A DNA stretch of 64,000 bases from Ornithodoros turicata (GCF_037126465.1 NC_088210.1:17199511-17263510); one strand, 5' to 3'; shown: positions 11,231-24,032, counted from the stretch's first letter. Notes: generated by a model not told the origin, from the letters alone. Program-made: numbers and translations.

Positions 11231-11360
11231 AATGTAGGGTTTGCGGTTTTCGGAATTTATTTGTTCAGACCCTTGAGGGTTGTTTATATAGGCATGTGTA
11301 TTCGGTTTTTGAAAAATCGGCAGTAATATTGGGAATAGAAAATAAATGCCCGAATTCGGT
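11231..11360. mobile_element. hAT-like MITE fragment
   Basis: TAGGGTTTGCGGTTTTCGG, followed at about 11338 by ATAAATGCCCGAATTCGG. These match the terminus and interior of the 714-bp element at 47506-48219. The right terminus is missing. Confidence 0.55.
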
Positions 11361-11760
11361 TATACAGCACTACCAGAAATACAGTAATGTAGAATGTTAA
11401 TGCAAAAATTATAAAAATAAATTTTAATGCCCACGTGGGCCGTAGAGATATATATACCTTCATAAATAAATACTAAATACAGTAACTTGCTACATTGCAG
11501 TCTTCGCCTTTGCCCTCGCGACCTGTCTCGAGAAGCGACTCCAGGGATTCTCACAGCAACTAAACCTTCGACACGTAAACAATGGGAACGGACCGATTAG
11601 AAGGCACAAGATTTCTTATCTGTGCTCGGCACGCAATCGTTGCGAAGGGTGGACCACGCACCCAGGTGTGTTATCATACGCTGTCGCGTTTGCATACGCG
11701 TAAGGGATACGTAAGAGATGGTTCTGCGCACAGAAAGAGGGCTTAGCGCAGTGCGCAGAT

Positions 11761-12785
11761 CAGGGTTGGAAAAAATCCGGACTTTTTTAAAAAAGTCCTC
11801 TCCAGTGGACTTTTTTGGATAAAACCGGACTTTATTGGATGATTTTGGAGATTACTGGAGAATATCAGGAGCGTCATAGCAACATGGTGAAACGTTGTAC
11901 GCAGCATATATACGGTGTCTCGGAACACAACACAACACACCAGTGTTGCAACACAAGTTGCAAACCAACGGTGCTTACAGTACGGCATCGGTTTGCAACG
12001 TAAGCGTTACGGAAATGACCACAGTTTTTCTATAAAAAATGTTCCCAGCTAGCTGCGACACCGGGTATAAGAAAAATAAATTTTCTATTCACTATTAAGA
12101 GCAGCGAAAATGTGCCTGGTACGATTCCAACAGATTTGAATAGCTAGTTATAGCACAGTTGAAATTCGTTGAAGGACGTCCAGGTCACCAGTTGTAGAGC
12201 GGTAAGAAAGACAGCCAACCGTGCTCTACGAGGTACGCCGTTTTAATGATGAACAATGGCGCCTGGCGCGTGAACGGAAAACAAAACATCGCGTCGCGAC
12301 TGATCGTGTACTGCATCTGCGGCGTCCATCGAGCGCATATTCTCATCATGCGGAATGGTGTGGAGTGCTGTCAGGAATCGACTTGGGCTCGAGAAGGCAG
12401 CGAAGCTTGTGAAGATCCACCGTCATTTTAGAAGCGATTAGTGTGATTACGCCCATGAACAGTCTAGTGGCGACTTGTGCTTGTAGAGGGTGGAGCGTGT
12501 ACGTTGAAAGTTGCAACTAATGTTTCGACAGCGCAGCCATGTTGATTTCATTTTATCGTATGAATAAAATTACAAAGAAATTCACCTCGTCTATATCATC
12601 GCAGCCGTCCAACTGTGTGAAGAGAAACGTAAATGAAGAAATGCACCCTTTGTGGAATAACAAAAAAAAAAAAAAAAAGAAGTAAGGTGGATAAAATCCA
12701 GAAAAGTCCGGAGAAATTTGGGTGGATAAAATCCAAAAAAAATCCGGTGGATTAAATCCGGTTGGATTAAATCCGGCCAACCCTG
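11761..12785. mobile_element. hAT-like non-autonomous element, about 1.0 kb
   Basis: Terminal inverted repeat CAGGGTTGG...CCAACCCTG, with GCAGAT immediately outside both ends. If the termini are one base shorter, the flanks become an 8-bp duplication with one mismatch, as in hAT elements. The subterminal zones are full of short AATCCGG/GGATAAA motifs in both orientations. I see no transposase reading frame. Confidence 0.6.
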
Positions 12786-13088
12786 GCAGATCCACCAACG
12801 CTGTCCCTTACGTCCGCGAAGACGATTGCGTACGATATACTAAATCTCTCTTCTTCGCCCCAAAACACAACCTCATACCTCCGCCAACACATGATAACAG
12901 GCCCCGTTCCTGTTAGACAACAGTGTTAGTATAGTCCCTTGATAACGTCACCCTATCTATCTACCTTGTCTACCTACGAAGCTACGTATCTACCGGAACC
13001 AATGGCAGCGAGCATGCCTCAGAACCTTATCAGTTGATTGGGTGCGCCTGACACGGTACCTCCGTAACCATATGTTATCAACAATCTG

Positions 13089-13336
13089 CACTCTTAGAAA
13101 TGAACTTCACAGCATAGCACGCTCCTAGCCAACCATAACCTCGAATGATATCTTTATCTTTCCTGGTTTGCTGAAAACGGGAGGCGTACGCCTTTTTTGT
13201 GACAAATATGAACAGCATAAGTGTCACAAAATAGGCTCCGCCCCACGTTTTCAACAAATCAGGGACGAGAACGTTGTCATTCGGAATGATGGTTGGCTAG
13301 GAGCGTGCTATGTGATGAAACTCATTTTTAAGAGTG
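13089..13336. mobile_element. Hairpin MITE, family A, 248 bp
   Basis: CACTCTTAGAAATGAACTTC ... CATTTTTAAGAGTG. It has the same 248-bp length as the bounded copies, but is flanked by TG on both sides instead of TA, perhaps by later mutation. Confidence 0.85.
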
Positions 13337-14059
13337 TGCTTAACCTGAACTGCTTACCATCTTAACTTAACTTAACATCTCCCGGACACTTTCCCGCGGT
13401 GCAGGTATATTCAGAATACAGCAGGCACGTTTTCGTCTTTTTCTTTTTTTTTTTTTCGAAATGTGCCGGATTCGCGTAAAGACGTCCAGTGGTCGTCTCA
13501 CGGCGTTTTTCGCGAATGCCGGAAACCGCAGCAAGAAACGTTAGTAAATCTGTTCCGTATTAGAGAACTTCTGGGGCCGCTGCTGAATCAACTATGCAGA
13601 CATATATCAATTGCGCTAACATACCGCTCTTGGATGAGGATGCTGAGTTGACGAACCTTCTCCGCAGAACGCCAGCACGACGTTTGTGTACGTCGCCGTA
13701 TTTCGTGTACATGTGTTCGCGAGTATAGATATGCGTTTAGTATACATAGTAAAACAGCCAGGAGATCCGTGTCATGGGCCGCTCTAGTTATTACAATGTC
13801 ACGGTGCCCGTCATGCAGCGGACAAGGTCAGCACACCATACGCTGTTATCTCGTTAAGAGCAGCTTTAACAGTGTCCTCCCACCTGTGTGTCATGTGTAA
13901 GGTCAGCCGAATAGGCAAACACACATAAAATTAAAAGACTGGTGTACCAAAGTGGGGAGGAAGAGATAAGGGATGACGTTTCGAGCGAACGCTCTTCTTC
14001 ATATGTGTGATGGTGATGATGATGTGATAAAGAAACAAATTGGGGGGAAAAAAATTCGG

Positions 14060-14290
14060 ATGTGTGGCACAGAATAATTCTGTCCCTTGCGTTCGTTGCG
14101 CAAAATGATACCGTTATGTGTCCAGTATCGCTTCTAATTCGCAGAGACAGGAAGGCGCACGGCTTTTTGTGTCAATTATCATATATCCAAACTGACACAA
14201 AAAGGCGTAGGCCCCATTCTCTCTTTCAATTTGAAGTTTTAGTTTGGTTGTTAGAGTGTAGGAGCGTGTTATGCAGTGAAGTTCGTGGGA
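14060..14290. mobile_element. Hairpin MITE, family A, decayed copy
   Basis: GGCTTTTTGTGTCAATTATC and ACTGACACAAAAAGGCGTA form the centre, and GCGTGTTATGCAGTGAAGTTC is the right arm. The outer left arm is lost. Confidence 0.55.
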
Positions 14291-14469
14291 TTAAAGCCGG
14301 TTAAGCCCGTTTTTAGCCACCGATTTGCATCGTCCTCTCTTTGGAGTGACCGGAAAAACACCTGGAACAAACCTGCCAAAGGGCAAACTCAGCCACCAAT
14401 ACGCATTCGGCATAGCCGTTCGGCATCTCGTGTTCGTCTGAAGTGCGAGAAGCGTGTTTCCCCTCTTGT

Positions 14470-14501
<32 letters not shown>
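14470..14501. repeat. (TTTC)n microsatellite
   Basis: About eight tandem TTTC units. Confidence 0.9.
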
Positions 14502-14639
14502 TTCCCGAAATATGATTTTTCACCTATTCGATGTCAAAGAATACGACACTCCCTTGAAAAATGATAGCGCAATGAGGATGAGAGGCAGTGAAATGTTGCC
14601 TGTGTGAGACCCTGGTGGGAGTATGCGCCACCTTCACAC

Positions 14640-14945
14640 TGACGAGGTCGTTGTTTCGTATACATGCCGTTTTCACCGCTTCCGGTTTGGTGCCAAAACG
14701 ACATCCGGTTTCACAATACACACGCTCTGCGCCAACCACTGTGCCGATTGATACAGTTATCGCTTCTGATTCGAGGAGAGAGAGGGTCGTATACGCCCCC
14801 CATTTTCGACGAATAAGGAAAGCGAAAGATATAATTCTGCATGGCGGCTGATTCCGAGCGTCCTTAGTCGCGGAAGTACCGCAAGCCTTCGTGGCACCGG
14901 AAGTTGTGGCGGGTGCTTGTTCATGCATGTTTACTCGAGAATATC
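14640..14945. mobile_element. Composite inverted element C, copy 2
   Basis: Reverse-complement relative of 7640-8020: it shares AAACGACATCCGGTTTC and GCCTTCGTGGCACCGGAAG. It carries a family A-like centre (CTGCGCCAACC ... GATTCGAGGAGAGAG). Confidence 0.65.
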
Positions 14946-17563
14946 ATTCGTTCTGCAAGCCCTTATCATGTTCCGAATACTGAGAATCAACATTAGAGTT
15001 CATCCTCAATATGATTATCTTTCACGATCGAAAAAGTAACTGTTCTGAGGTTGAAACACACAAAGCACATGAACACACGTGGTCCGATACCCGCCGCTGC
15101 CTGGCTTTTTCGACGACTACCATACGACACGGTAACGTCGACGTCGACGACGACGACGTGCCATACGACGACGGGAAAACCTATCGTTCTGGGAAGTACG
15201 AAAAAATGTATGGAGAAGTAAAGATATTTGGGATATTTGTCAAGTAAGGGATCCCAGCCGAAGGCAACGCCGCTGTGGAGCGTGTAGTTACGTCGAAATT
15301 TCTCAGCCTTTCTTTCTTTCTTCTTTAATATTATCCATTTCCCACTAGCGTTCTGCATATTTGAAAGCACAACATGAAAAGGCCTTTCTTCAAAAATGTT
15401 AACATTTCGCAATAACTCTTTTGAAAAAGCTCCATCCACACGGAGCGGTTTGAGCGGAGAACGCTTTCAAGACTGTCGTCTGCGAACGATTCGACGGAGC
15501 AGACGGTGACGTAACGGAAACTAAAGGCACAGCAGTGCGATTTTTACAACGTACAACCCTACCTCAACGTTCATTTTTGATAACACTTTTTTTTTTCAGC
15601 AGCTCCGCCGTACAAATTTCGTATATTGTATACCGCGTACGCTAACGTGCCACATCGTCGTATTTCTCTTCAGGGCTGCTCGTCCAGCTTTTGAGTTGCA
15701 ATATTTAGTCGCCATCCATTCGGGCGGCGCGCACAGCGCGAGGAACTCGACAGCTACGTGCATATTGCTACCGCACTTGTGGCTGATGTACAGTCAGGCG
15801 ATGACCTCTAACACCACGGTCACGGACAACGTAAACATGTGGTGCTGGAAGTGCTGACTGAAGCATCAATGTCGACATTGGTTCTGCCACTTGCGCTAAG
15901 CCTAGAGAGCTTGAGCAGAGCTGGTGCACCATGTGTATGCGTATAGTGATAAATCAATGCGATCTCAAACAACCAAAGCGGTCTTACGTGTATCACCGTT
16001 TTGATTTTACCTTTTTTAGTTATTTATTTTTAATTATCTAATTCATTTATTTTTATTTATTTTTTGTGCGTCACATTCACGACTTCTACGAATTTTGTTG
16101 CGCTGTTTGCGAAGCACCCTGCGACGAAGGCAGGACGTATTCCGCAGGACAGCATGACGCCATATCGCCGGGCTCGGCAAGGTAAATATAGGTAAAACCA
16201 ACAACAAAGAACGGAATCCGTATCTCCACAGCTATGGCCCTTGTGCACGTCAGCGGTTCTCTGAGGTGAAGTCTGTGATCACCGGCACCGCGAATGCGAT
16301 GATGAAATCCAGCGTCGCAGGTGCGACATCAGTATAGTGGGATCTCACTTCGATCTAAGCAAGAACCGCGGTTTGTTGGCAAGACGCACAGTTGTCAGCT
16401 ATACGTCCCGCCACCGCGGCTTTTCGATGACGCGCGATCTCCTGGACCCCTGGAAACAAGGTCATTTTGGCTAGCTTCCGGAACATTCTCCCACAGGGTA
16501 CTTTCTCCACGTGTTCCCCACGCGTGAGGATTCCAACTATGAAAATGTACCAGGGAAGGCCTCGATGCTGTCATAACATCATGTGTGTTCGTCAGTATTG
16601 AATGGAAGAAGAAAATGACAATATAGCTCTGGTTCGAGCGCATGTCAGCCATGAGCTTCTATGGACGTAATAAACGGCCATTTAGACCTTCGGAGAAGCA
16701 CATGGCACACGCGTTTTACCAGTTTCCTCAATGCTGAGAACAAAAATCAAATGTTTCTTACTTTCGAGAGAAGCTCTGGAATATGAGTCTCGAATATATT
16801 CGCTGTTGTTGCACAATAGATTGTAGTGTTGTTGTAGCGTTGTAGTGCAGAACTTGTAGATGCTCTCTTGTGCTTATTAGGAAGAAGTCTTGAAGAGGGA
16901 ATATTTCGCCCTGGTTCCATAACCTGTATACATCTTTTCGGAGTTGTATCGTGACGTTGCGAATAAATCCAATCAATTAAACCTGCGCGGTACTTACAAC
17001 ACAACAAAACAGGAATAACTGCTGGTGTCCCGCAGTTCAGGGACGACATTGTGAACCCGAAACTACTTTCCCTTCCGTACAAAAGAAAACAGAGGTGCCA
17101 GCTGCCGTTTGCTGAGAGCCTCAGACAGCCTTATAGAGACAATAACAAAAAAATAATAGTAAGAGAGAGGGGGAAATGTTCAAAATATGAATTCCAAATA
17201 TTTTCCCTATAGGCCCACAGCGGATGCACCCTTGTTCCTCGCGTTTACCGGAGTTACCCAGTATGACGTCATTCCTGCTTTGAACAGTGAGAAACTAGAC
17301 ATGTGATACAGATGAATGGATAGAGCCTTCAAGGTCACCTGCACTGATTAGCCGCCGCGGGGGTCAGTGACTCAGCTCGACCAGCGGTCAGGAGCCAAAA
17401 ATGCAGGTCAAACCTCCGGTCATAGTTTCTTTTTGGAAAGGATATTCCTACTGACCAATGAACGCAAGTTCTGTCTCCATTCTCTCTCTCCACCTTCCTC
17501 TATTTCCTTTTGACCACAGCGAAGTCGTCTTCACTTGGCTTTCGAGCGCGGCGTTACCACGGC

Positions 17564-18779
17564 ATGAATTCGGTAAGTGGCGTGGAATTTATTTGGTTTC
17601 TTTGTATCCCTTTATTTCAGCAATAATGTCAGTGTTTTTATCTGTTTCGTTGTCCGCCGATTTCATTTTGACCATGCATTATTTTAATTCATTATGTAGA
17701 TTAGTTTTCAATAATGTTACAATTCTCGACAACTGCTTAGACATTGGAGAGTTTAAGTACTGAGCACGGCTTTGCGTACGCAATAAAATAGCGTGTGCAC
17801 ATTGTGGACACGCTATACTTCATTGCCCACGCAAGACGACTGTGTACGCTTCAGCTTAGATTGAAATTACTAGTCAGTTCTTGCGCTTTTTTTTTTGCGT
17901 CTTTTTGATCTTTTAAAACAAATAATCATCATTATTATTATTGTTTCACATGATTCATATGGCGACAGTTGTACGTGCTATAGTGACTCTAGTGCGTGCA
18001 TTGACTGACGCAAACCAAGTTAACCAACCACGATTCATCATAGCTGTAGTTCCATAAAGTTTTTTAGAGTAGATGTTATTGCGCAAATTGTTTCCCTGTC
18101 ATTCAGTTCGCTGCTTCATTACCCTATTTTTCCATCATTACAGTTCACGGTCTTCAGCACTCCATTGTTCACTCCCAGACTGCACAGCTCGCCCACCCGT
18201 CAATCTCCTCGACCGACCACGTTGTCTATTCCCCGTACCACGCCTCCTCCGGACGTATCCAGCGATGCATCAACTCCAGACTCGAGTGCAGAGCTCAGGA
18301 GACTTCACTGGACGCCGGAGTCATCTTCAGCGGGGAGTTGCAGAGCGTGCAAGGAACTGCATTACGACATTCTTCAGGACTGTGTCGACGGCGAAGACCA
18401 GCCCAGTGCTGAATTTCCGCAGCGCCAGTTCGACGTCCTCGTGGCGGACATTGGCCGTTTCCTGGACAAGTCGTTGAAGTCGGGCCTGGTGAGCCGACGT
18501 GATATCATGCTGGGAGTCTTCGAGCGCGTGTACTATTTCTTCCAGTTTCTGCACGAGTTGCGTTGTGGCGACATGACAATGAACACTTTCGAGGACTGCG
18601 TGCCGTACATCTACGACCGTGTCTTGAGCTTTTCTAACAGTGCGCAAGTGTTTCTAGAGGCCTGTACGATAGTCTCTAGCTGTGTGTGTCAGCGGTGCTT
18701 GAACTATGCAGAGCAGCAGCTTGTCTGGGCGATGGACACTATCTATTGGACATTCCGTGATACGTTGTTGAGGCTGTGA
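17564..18779 (+). CDS. Unrecognised 214-residue protein, two coding exons
   Basis: Exons 17564-17572 (ATG AAT TCG, then GTAAGT) and 18144-18779 (after TTTTTCCATCATTACAG), joined in phase 0 and ending in TGA. The second exon has no usable ATG before the helical region, so a tiny first coding exon is needed and this donor fits exactly. Residues 1-55 are rich in Pro, Ser and Thr and look disordered. Residues 65-214 look helical with many Cys, including CRACKELHYDILQDC and VSSCVCQRC. There is no signal peptide or clear membrane segment. The third codon positions of exon 2 are GC-rich, as in the real genes of this window. I do not recognise the family and propose no function. The first exon is less certain than the second. 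Confidence 0.6.
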
Positions 18780-20492
18780 TGTGCGCTTATTGCCATCTGT
18801 GGTGTCGAGTGTTCTTGTTTCTATGTCACGCTGTATTGTTGTTGCTGTTGTTCCGTGCTAGTCCATGTGAGCATATATAAATGATGTTCTACTCATTCGA
18901 TCCCTTGCGCTTGTGTCACCAGCCTCTGAGTTCACAACCGACGCCACCCAGACAATACACATCGACGTAACGCGACAACTAAGAATCAGCCGCGGCCGTA
19001 TTCAATCGCGAACGTGGGAGGACGAAATCCAAAAGGGCTGCCAGGTACATGTACACAAGGAGAAAAAGAAGGGGGGAACTGGCGTACCCTAGAGGGGAGC
19101 AAAGAATGGGGAGGGGGGACGTTTCGACGGCAAGCTCCTTTCAGACTAGAGGGACCTGGTCCCTCTAGCCTGAAGCAGAGCCTTCGCTCGAAACGTCACC
19201 CCCCGTCTCCATTTTTTTGCTCCCCTCTTCGGTACACCAGTCCCCCCCTTTTTTTTTTCCAATCGCGAACGTGCTTTAGTTGTCGTAGCCATGGAGACGG
19301 GCCGTCAATAAGGTTGGCCACTGACGTCTGCGAGTAGATGTCCTTGCGTAGTAGGTATGGGAAGACAAAGTAAAGCGCAAAAAACTCTCCCATACTTTTC
19401 TCACAACTGATTTTCTGAGAAGCGTGTGGGATGTTTAGTCTAAAAGTTCAAACTTGCGACGTTAGCTGCAATCATTTGAGAGTACACGACTTCAGAAAAT
19501 CCCAGTGTTCTTTGCGCGCACATTGCATCCTGGGCGCTTGCTGAGCAGGAGAACGAAGAATAATCCATCACCAGGCGCGGATCGGGGGGGGGGGGGCGGA
19601 CCCCCTCAATTCCAGTGGACCAATCCATGCACGTGGCACTTGCCCACAGCGGAACCCCCCCCTCTTCGGGAAGATTCTAGATCCGCCTCTGCCAGCAAGA
19701 ACTATAGCTGTGCACGGCACTCGACAGACATGTGCAACAGACGTCAGAACGACAAACATCTACAACAGACGACAAGGTCCCAAAATATACGACAACCTTG
19801 TTTGTCATGTCTTTTTTTTTTTTTTTCGACTAGGATATGCCTATGGTATATCCAAGGAATGGATGGGATGTAAATTTTTGGACATCCAATAAACGTCTGC
19901 AGAACTTGTGTGACATCCACGACGTTTGAGACCAATATGGTACGTCTCCTGGATATTAGCGGTTTGCTGGGTGCCATCTTCATAGCATAAAACCTTGAGA
20001 CTTTCCATAGGATATGCTATGGAGATTCATCTCCACCAGCTCGCCTGCTTTTCGCAGCTTTATTGGCAAGCTAGTGGAGCAATTTCATACTGCGAAAGCC
20101 GGAGTATTGGCACAGGGAAAGACGACAATACTTCTACTTCTTGGTGTGACGCAAAAGCGCGCTCGACCGGCCATCGAGAGCTGCGTAGAGCCGTTTGTTT
20201 CTTGCCGTCGTTTTCCCCTGTGTCAGACTAATGTTTTAGTAGTATCTGGCAGATAGATCGCTTCGAAGTAGCACACCGCCACCAACCCACCAGTATTTGT
20301 TGTTGTTCGAATCGTCATCAACACATGCGTACCAGATAACTTCGAGTTCCAGTCAACTGCGGACAGAATTTCCGGACAACATGAAGGCTACACGCAGCCA
20401 CAGCAGATATTGAAGACGTACTACATAGTTTTCATTGTTCGGTGTTGCCAAGTTTCACCGGGAGGCGTCACCGCAATTGACACCAGTCAAAC
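18780..20492. other. Intergenic stretch with repeat fragments
   Basis: No coding exon seen. It contains an inverted G-rich and C-rich pair around 19080-19260 with a GGGACC..GGTCCC hairpin at 19150-19165, a possible hAT-type fragment at 19572-19691 (CAGGCGCGGATC ... GATCCGCCTCTG) and a poly-T run at 19811-19826. Confidence 0.5.
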
Positions 20493-23400
20493 ATGGAAGA
20501 CTACGAAAGCATTTTGCTGGTGAAAAATGAAGTTTACGTTTATAAAATACCCCCAAGAACTACAAGCAGAGGTTACAGGTTCGTATACATGCAACAACTT
20601 TGTGACGCTTGCGTTTAATAAAACTTGGAGATTATAAAGTCTCTTCAACTGTGTTACCCTGTACTAAAAATTTCGATTGTGGGAGTGTGCGGTCTGTTTC
20701 CTTTGATTGTACGTCGATGTGCTTAATTCCGCAAGTTATATGATAAGCAAATTAGAGTCACATGTCCGGGAGAAAGTTTCTTCGCCGTAGTTTTATTTTG
20801 GAGCCGCACTGCTGTTTGCTATTATTGTCATATGACCGTGCTCTTAACACCGAGTTTCAGGTACCGCCCGCTCTTAGTTGTAGCGATAATTAGACAGTAG
20901 TCGGTACTTGTTACACTATGATACATCCCAGAGGTCGTTCCGTGGAAGAATTTGCAAATCGCATCGTCCTTGGTTGAGCGGTTCCGCAGGATAATTTCAG
21001 ATGATCTGCGTAGAACTTACGTAATAGAGCGCTTTAAAAAAAATCGATAAATCCAGTAGGGATATTTATTTCCGGAAAGCCGGTATTTTGCGGTAGTTCT
21101 AACACAAAACGTGAGCACCCTGGATCACGTGTGTATGTTTCCCAGACCCACTATAATGGGTACCCGTTTCCTCTAGAGCTGCTGATTGGAAACTGGATGC
21201 ACCTGAGTGGACTGGCAGAATGAGGCTGGTTTACACAAAAGGAAAGGACTGCGTATTGAAACTCGAAGACAAAATAACAGGTTAGAGGCTTCCACTTTTG
21301 TGACCTACTTCTCAACCTCCTTCTCAACTTTCATCATGGTATCCTTTTTATATGTTATATTATCTGCACTGATTGCTCATGCGTTTCCCTATTCACAACA
21401 TTTTCAGGAGAGTTGTTTGCGAAGTGTCCTATTGACAAGTACCCTGGTGTAGCAGTGGAGGCAGTTATGGATTCCAGTCGCTATTTCGTTATTCGCCTTC
21501 AAGATGATTCAGGTAATTTACCTGTACTATTTCAGCAAATCCAATTGAGTCACGACTCAAAGAATGCAATATTGCTTCTCAAATCTGAAGTAGTGGACCC
21601 CATTAGTAAAGTGCACTGTGGTAAGTTTGCCTTCCGTTTTTCATGTCAGGACGTGCTGCATTCATTGGCATTGGATTTGCCGATCGCGGAGATTCCTTTG
21701 ACCTCAATGTCGCCTTGCAAGACCATTTCAAGTACGTCAAGTAATTTTTGTAACTATGCACAGTATTTTTTTTTTTTTACTTTCTTGGTTGTCCTACTGA
21801 TAGACCGAATAACAGTGTTGGCAAATTGTTCCTGCTGCTATAAATTTTATAAAAAAATTGGGGTGCTCATTTCAGATGGATAGAGAAAAGTGAGGAACTT
21901 GAGAAGGGTGGAACGGAATCAAATCAACCTCAACTAGATCTCAGCTTTAAAGAAGGACAGACCATCAAAATAAACATGAACATTGGGGTAAGTAACGGGA
22001 CAATTTCTGGCTCGGGGTAATTTTCCGAGCCACAGCACCACATTTGAGATATCCGTGCAGAGCAACATCCCCGTTGCTTAGGGGCAACAAAGTTTAGGAG
22101 CAGCAGTGGTCACTGACTTGCTAAAATCTGTGGCAGAAATCTACTTTCCATGCATAATGTAAAACCCAGAGTCTAGGGAACATGAAGGGACAGACACAAC
22201 ACGAAGCCTCAAAAGTCCCTACTTTCTATATCACATATTGACAGTTTCACGGAGCACCGTCCATTAGAGCAGTGCAAAGGCCGAGCTGGAGCGAGAACCT
22301 GAGTCTGGAGCAGCTCGCAGGTCTAAATCTAGCATCAAAGTCGTTTTGGTTCGGGTCTGGTCCGGGAGTTCTCGGGCCTGAGTCGGGCCAAGCATTTGTG
22401 AGCCATTCTTTCAGATTCTTTAATTCTGAACATTCGTTTTGAAAACAAAAGCAACTAAGTGCCTGTGCCCTCGCTGGGGTAGCCGGCAAATTCAGGCCCG
22501 TGTAGCGTTCTACATCTTTTCTCGTGTCTTTTTACCGACCTGCACTCGGTTTTTGAATTCCGTGTCAGTGCCGTGAAGTATCTGTGATTATAAGCAGCGT
22601 ACACATGTGGACAGATGGAGAGAGGACAGCAGGCAGAGGGTGGGGATTAGTGTGCGTCCTGGACCGACTTCATGGGGAAGTACGCCTACATTCATGCTAA
22701 CCAATTTGGAAACGTTTTTCGCTCCACCAGAAAAAATCTGGCACGTCGAAGCCTAAGCCCCGTGGCTCCGCAACAGGAAGCTCTGGTCTGGGATTGTTGC
22801 CTCCACCACCAGGGGGGGTGAAGCTACCTGCCGCCCCCAGTGCAAAGGCACCTCCTTCCAGTCCTGCTTCTGGACCGGCCCTCCCCACAAACTCCCAACA
22901 GCATGCCATTGGCAACCTGCTTGACCTGAGTCCCCCCAAGGAATCCCACGCGGCCGAGTTGGATTCTGGTCCCAATGCTGCGGCAGCCGGAGACCCCTGG
23001 GGAGACTTTACAAGTGCAGCAGGGTGAGGACGACTTTGACAGTGACCGTACTTGGGTAGGACATATGAAAGAAAAGAAGTGAAAGACAGCAACACTGTAC
23101 AAAATATTGTAGTTAATCGCGTAATTTGCGTGCTTCTTATTTTAGAAAAGTCTGAAAGTTAGGCATGCGTAAATCTTACGTGAACACTTGTAACGAAATG
23201 CAAACGCCTTCGGGGATTACCGCTGGAATTTCACGATTTCGCAACAACAAAAAAAAAAGAACAAAGAAAAAGGTACCCAATCAGATAAGTAAACATGTGC
23301 ACTAAATTCATGCAAATTCAGGTGAAAAAAAAACTTCCAGTAATCTAAATTCAAGAAGAAATCAGGCTCAGTTACTCAGTTAACTATCTGTAGTGGTTTT

Positions 23401-23689
23401 GTACAAACTGCGACGTAACAACATTTGCTGCCAAACAAGTAAGTTGGTGCATTCCTACAGACGTCCCAGTGAGAGCAATTTGCCGGGTAAAGAGGCAACC
23501 TTCGATTCGGAAGAGAATTGGTTAAAACCCTAAAACTTCAGGCTCTAAGCATTAGTCTAGTCTTTGCTTCGCTCCATAGCACACAGCAGCACAAACAGTC
23601 AAGTCTTGTGATTTCTCCATTCCACCTGCAGGGCTACTACGGCAACGAATGCGGAGCCACCAGCCCAGGGGGCATGGATCCAGTTTTGA
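20493..23689 (+). CDS. NECAP: NECAP adaptin-ear-binding coat-associated protein
   Basis: Seven exons: 20493-20578, 21177-21280, 21408-21512, 21650-21731, 21876-21987, 22731-23023 and 23632-23689. They total 840 nt, or 279 residues, close to the roughly 275 of human NECAP1. All phases agree. Residues 1-163 form the NECAP PH-like domain (PHear), with [19 protein letters not shown] and [20 protein letters not shown] near family consensus. The rest is a Pro/Ala-rich tail with LLPPPPGG, a WGDF motif (253-256) and a C-terminal WIQF, both WxxF-type motifs that bind the AP-2 alpha-adaptin ear. The protein acts in clathrin-mediated endocytosis at the plasma membrane. Vertebrates have two paralogues; a single invertebrate gene is expected, so the 1/2 suffix is omitted. 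Intron 5 carries a SINE fragment near 22640. Confidence 0.96.
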
Positions 23690-24026
23690 GAGTCCCACCT
23701 ACGTGTGAACATCGAAAAGAAAACACATTCCATTTAGGCTCTTTATGATGTGTTGCAGGTTTACGAGGCAAACAAAAAGAAAGTTTTGTGAATTTACATC
23801 TCGCAGTTGTAAATATATATAGTAATTTATAATATATCGTGTGCCGCTACACGGTGGCATGTTGTGTCCAGTGTTTTGAAGGGTGTATGTCAACAAGCGT
23901 TGATCCTTGAGATTGGGGTGTGGTATGCGTGTTGAAGTACTTTTACTTCCCCGTTCATTTGCCTGCATGACAGTATTTCTTGATGGCGTTTCTAAAATGT
24001 CAGTGTTACATGAAATGTGTAGGCAG

Positions 24027-24032
24027 AATAAA
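24027..24032 (+). promoter_or_regulatory. Poly(A) signal AATAAA of NECAP
   Basis: Canonical hexamer about 340 bases after the NECAP stop codon, followed by T-rich sequence. It fits a short 3' UTR. Confidence 0.7.

Larger units (their letters stand above)
6792..17563. other. Gene-free stretch filled with short transposons
   Basis: I see no supported coding exon between the M13 start codon and the start of the 214-residue gene. The open frames here fall inside inverted repeats, SINE pieces or simple repeats. Contents include at least nine family A MITE copies, a hAT-like element (11761-12785), SINE fragments (8960-9092, about 10640-10760), a partial hAT end near 11231 and microsatellites. Nothing recognisable was seen at 15300-17450. 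Confidence 0.6.

Noticed and set aside
17458..17763. 101-codon open frame on the plus strand
   Set aside because: It crosses a strong GTAAGT donor and has low coding quality. The 3-codon exon ending at that donor fits the downstream gene better.
19014..19337. Open frame spanning GGGGGG/CCCCCC inverted tracts
   Set aside because: Low-complexity inverted repeat with a GGGACCTGGTCCC hairpin; no coding evidence.
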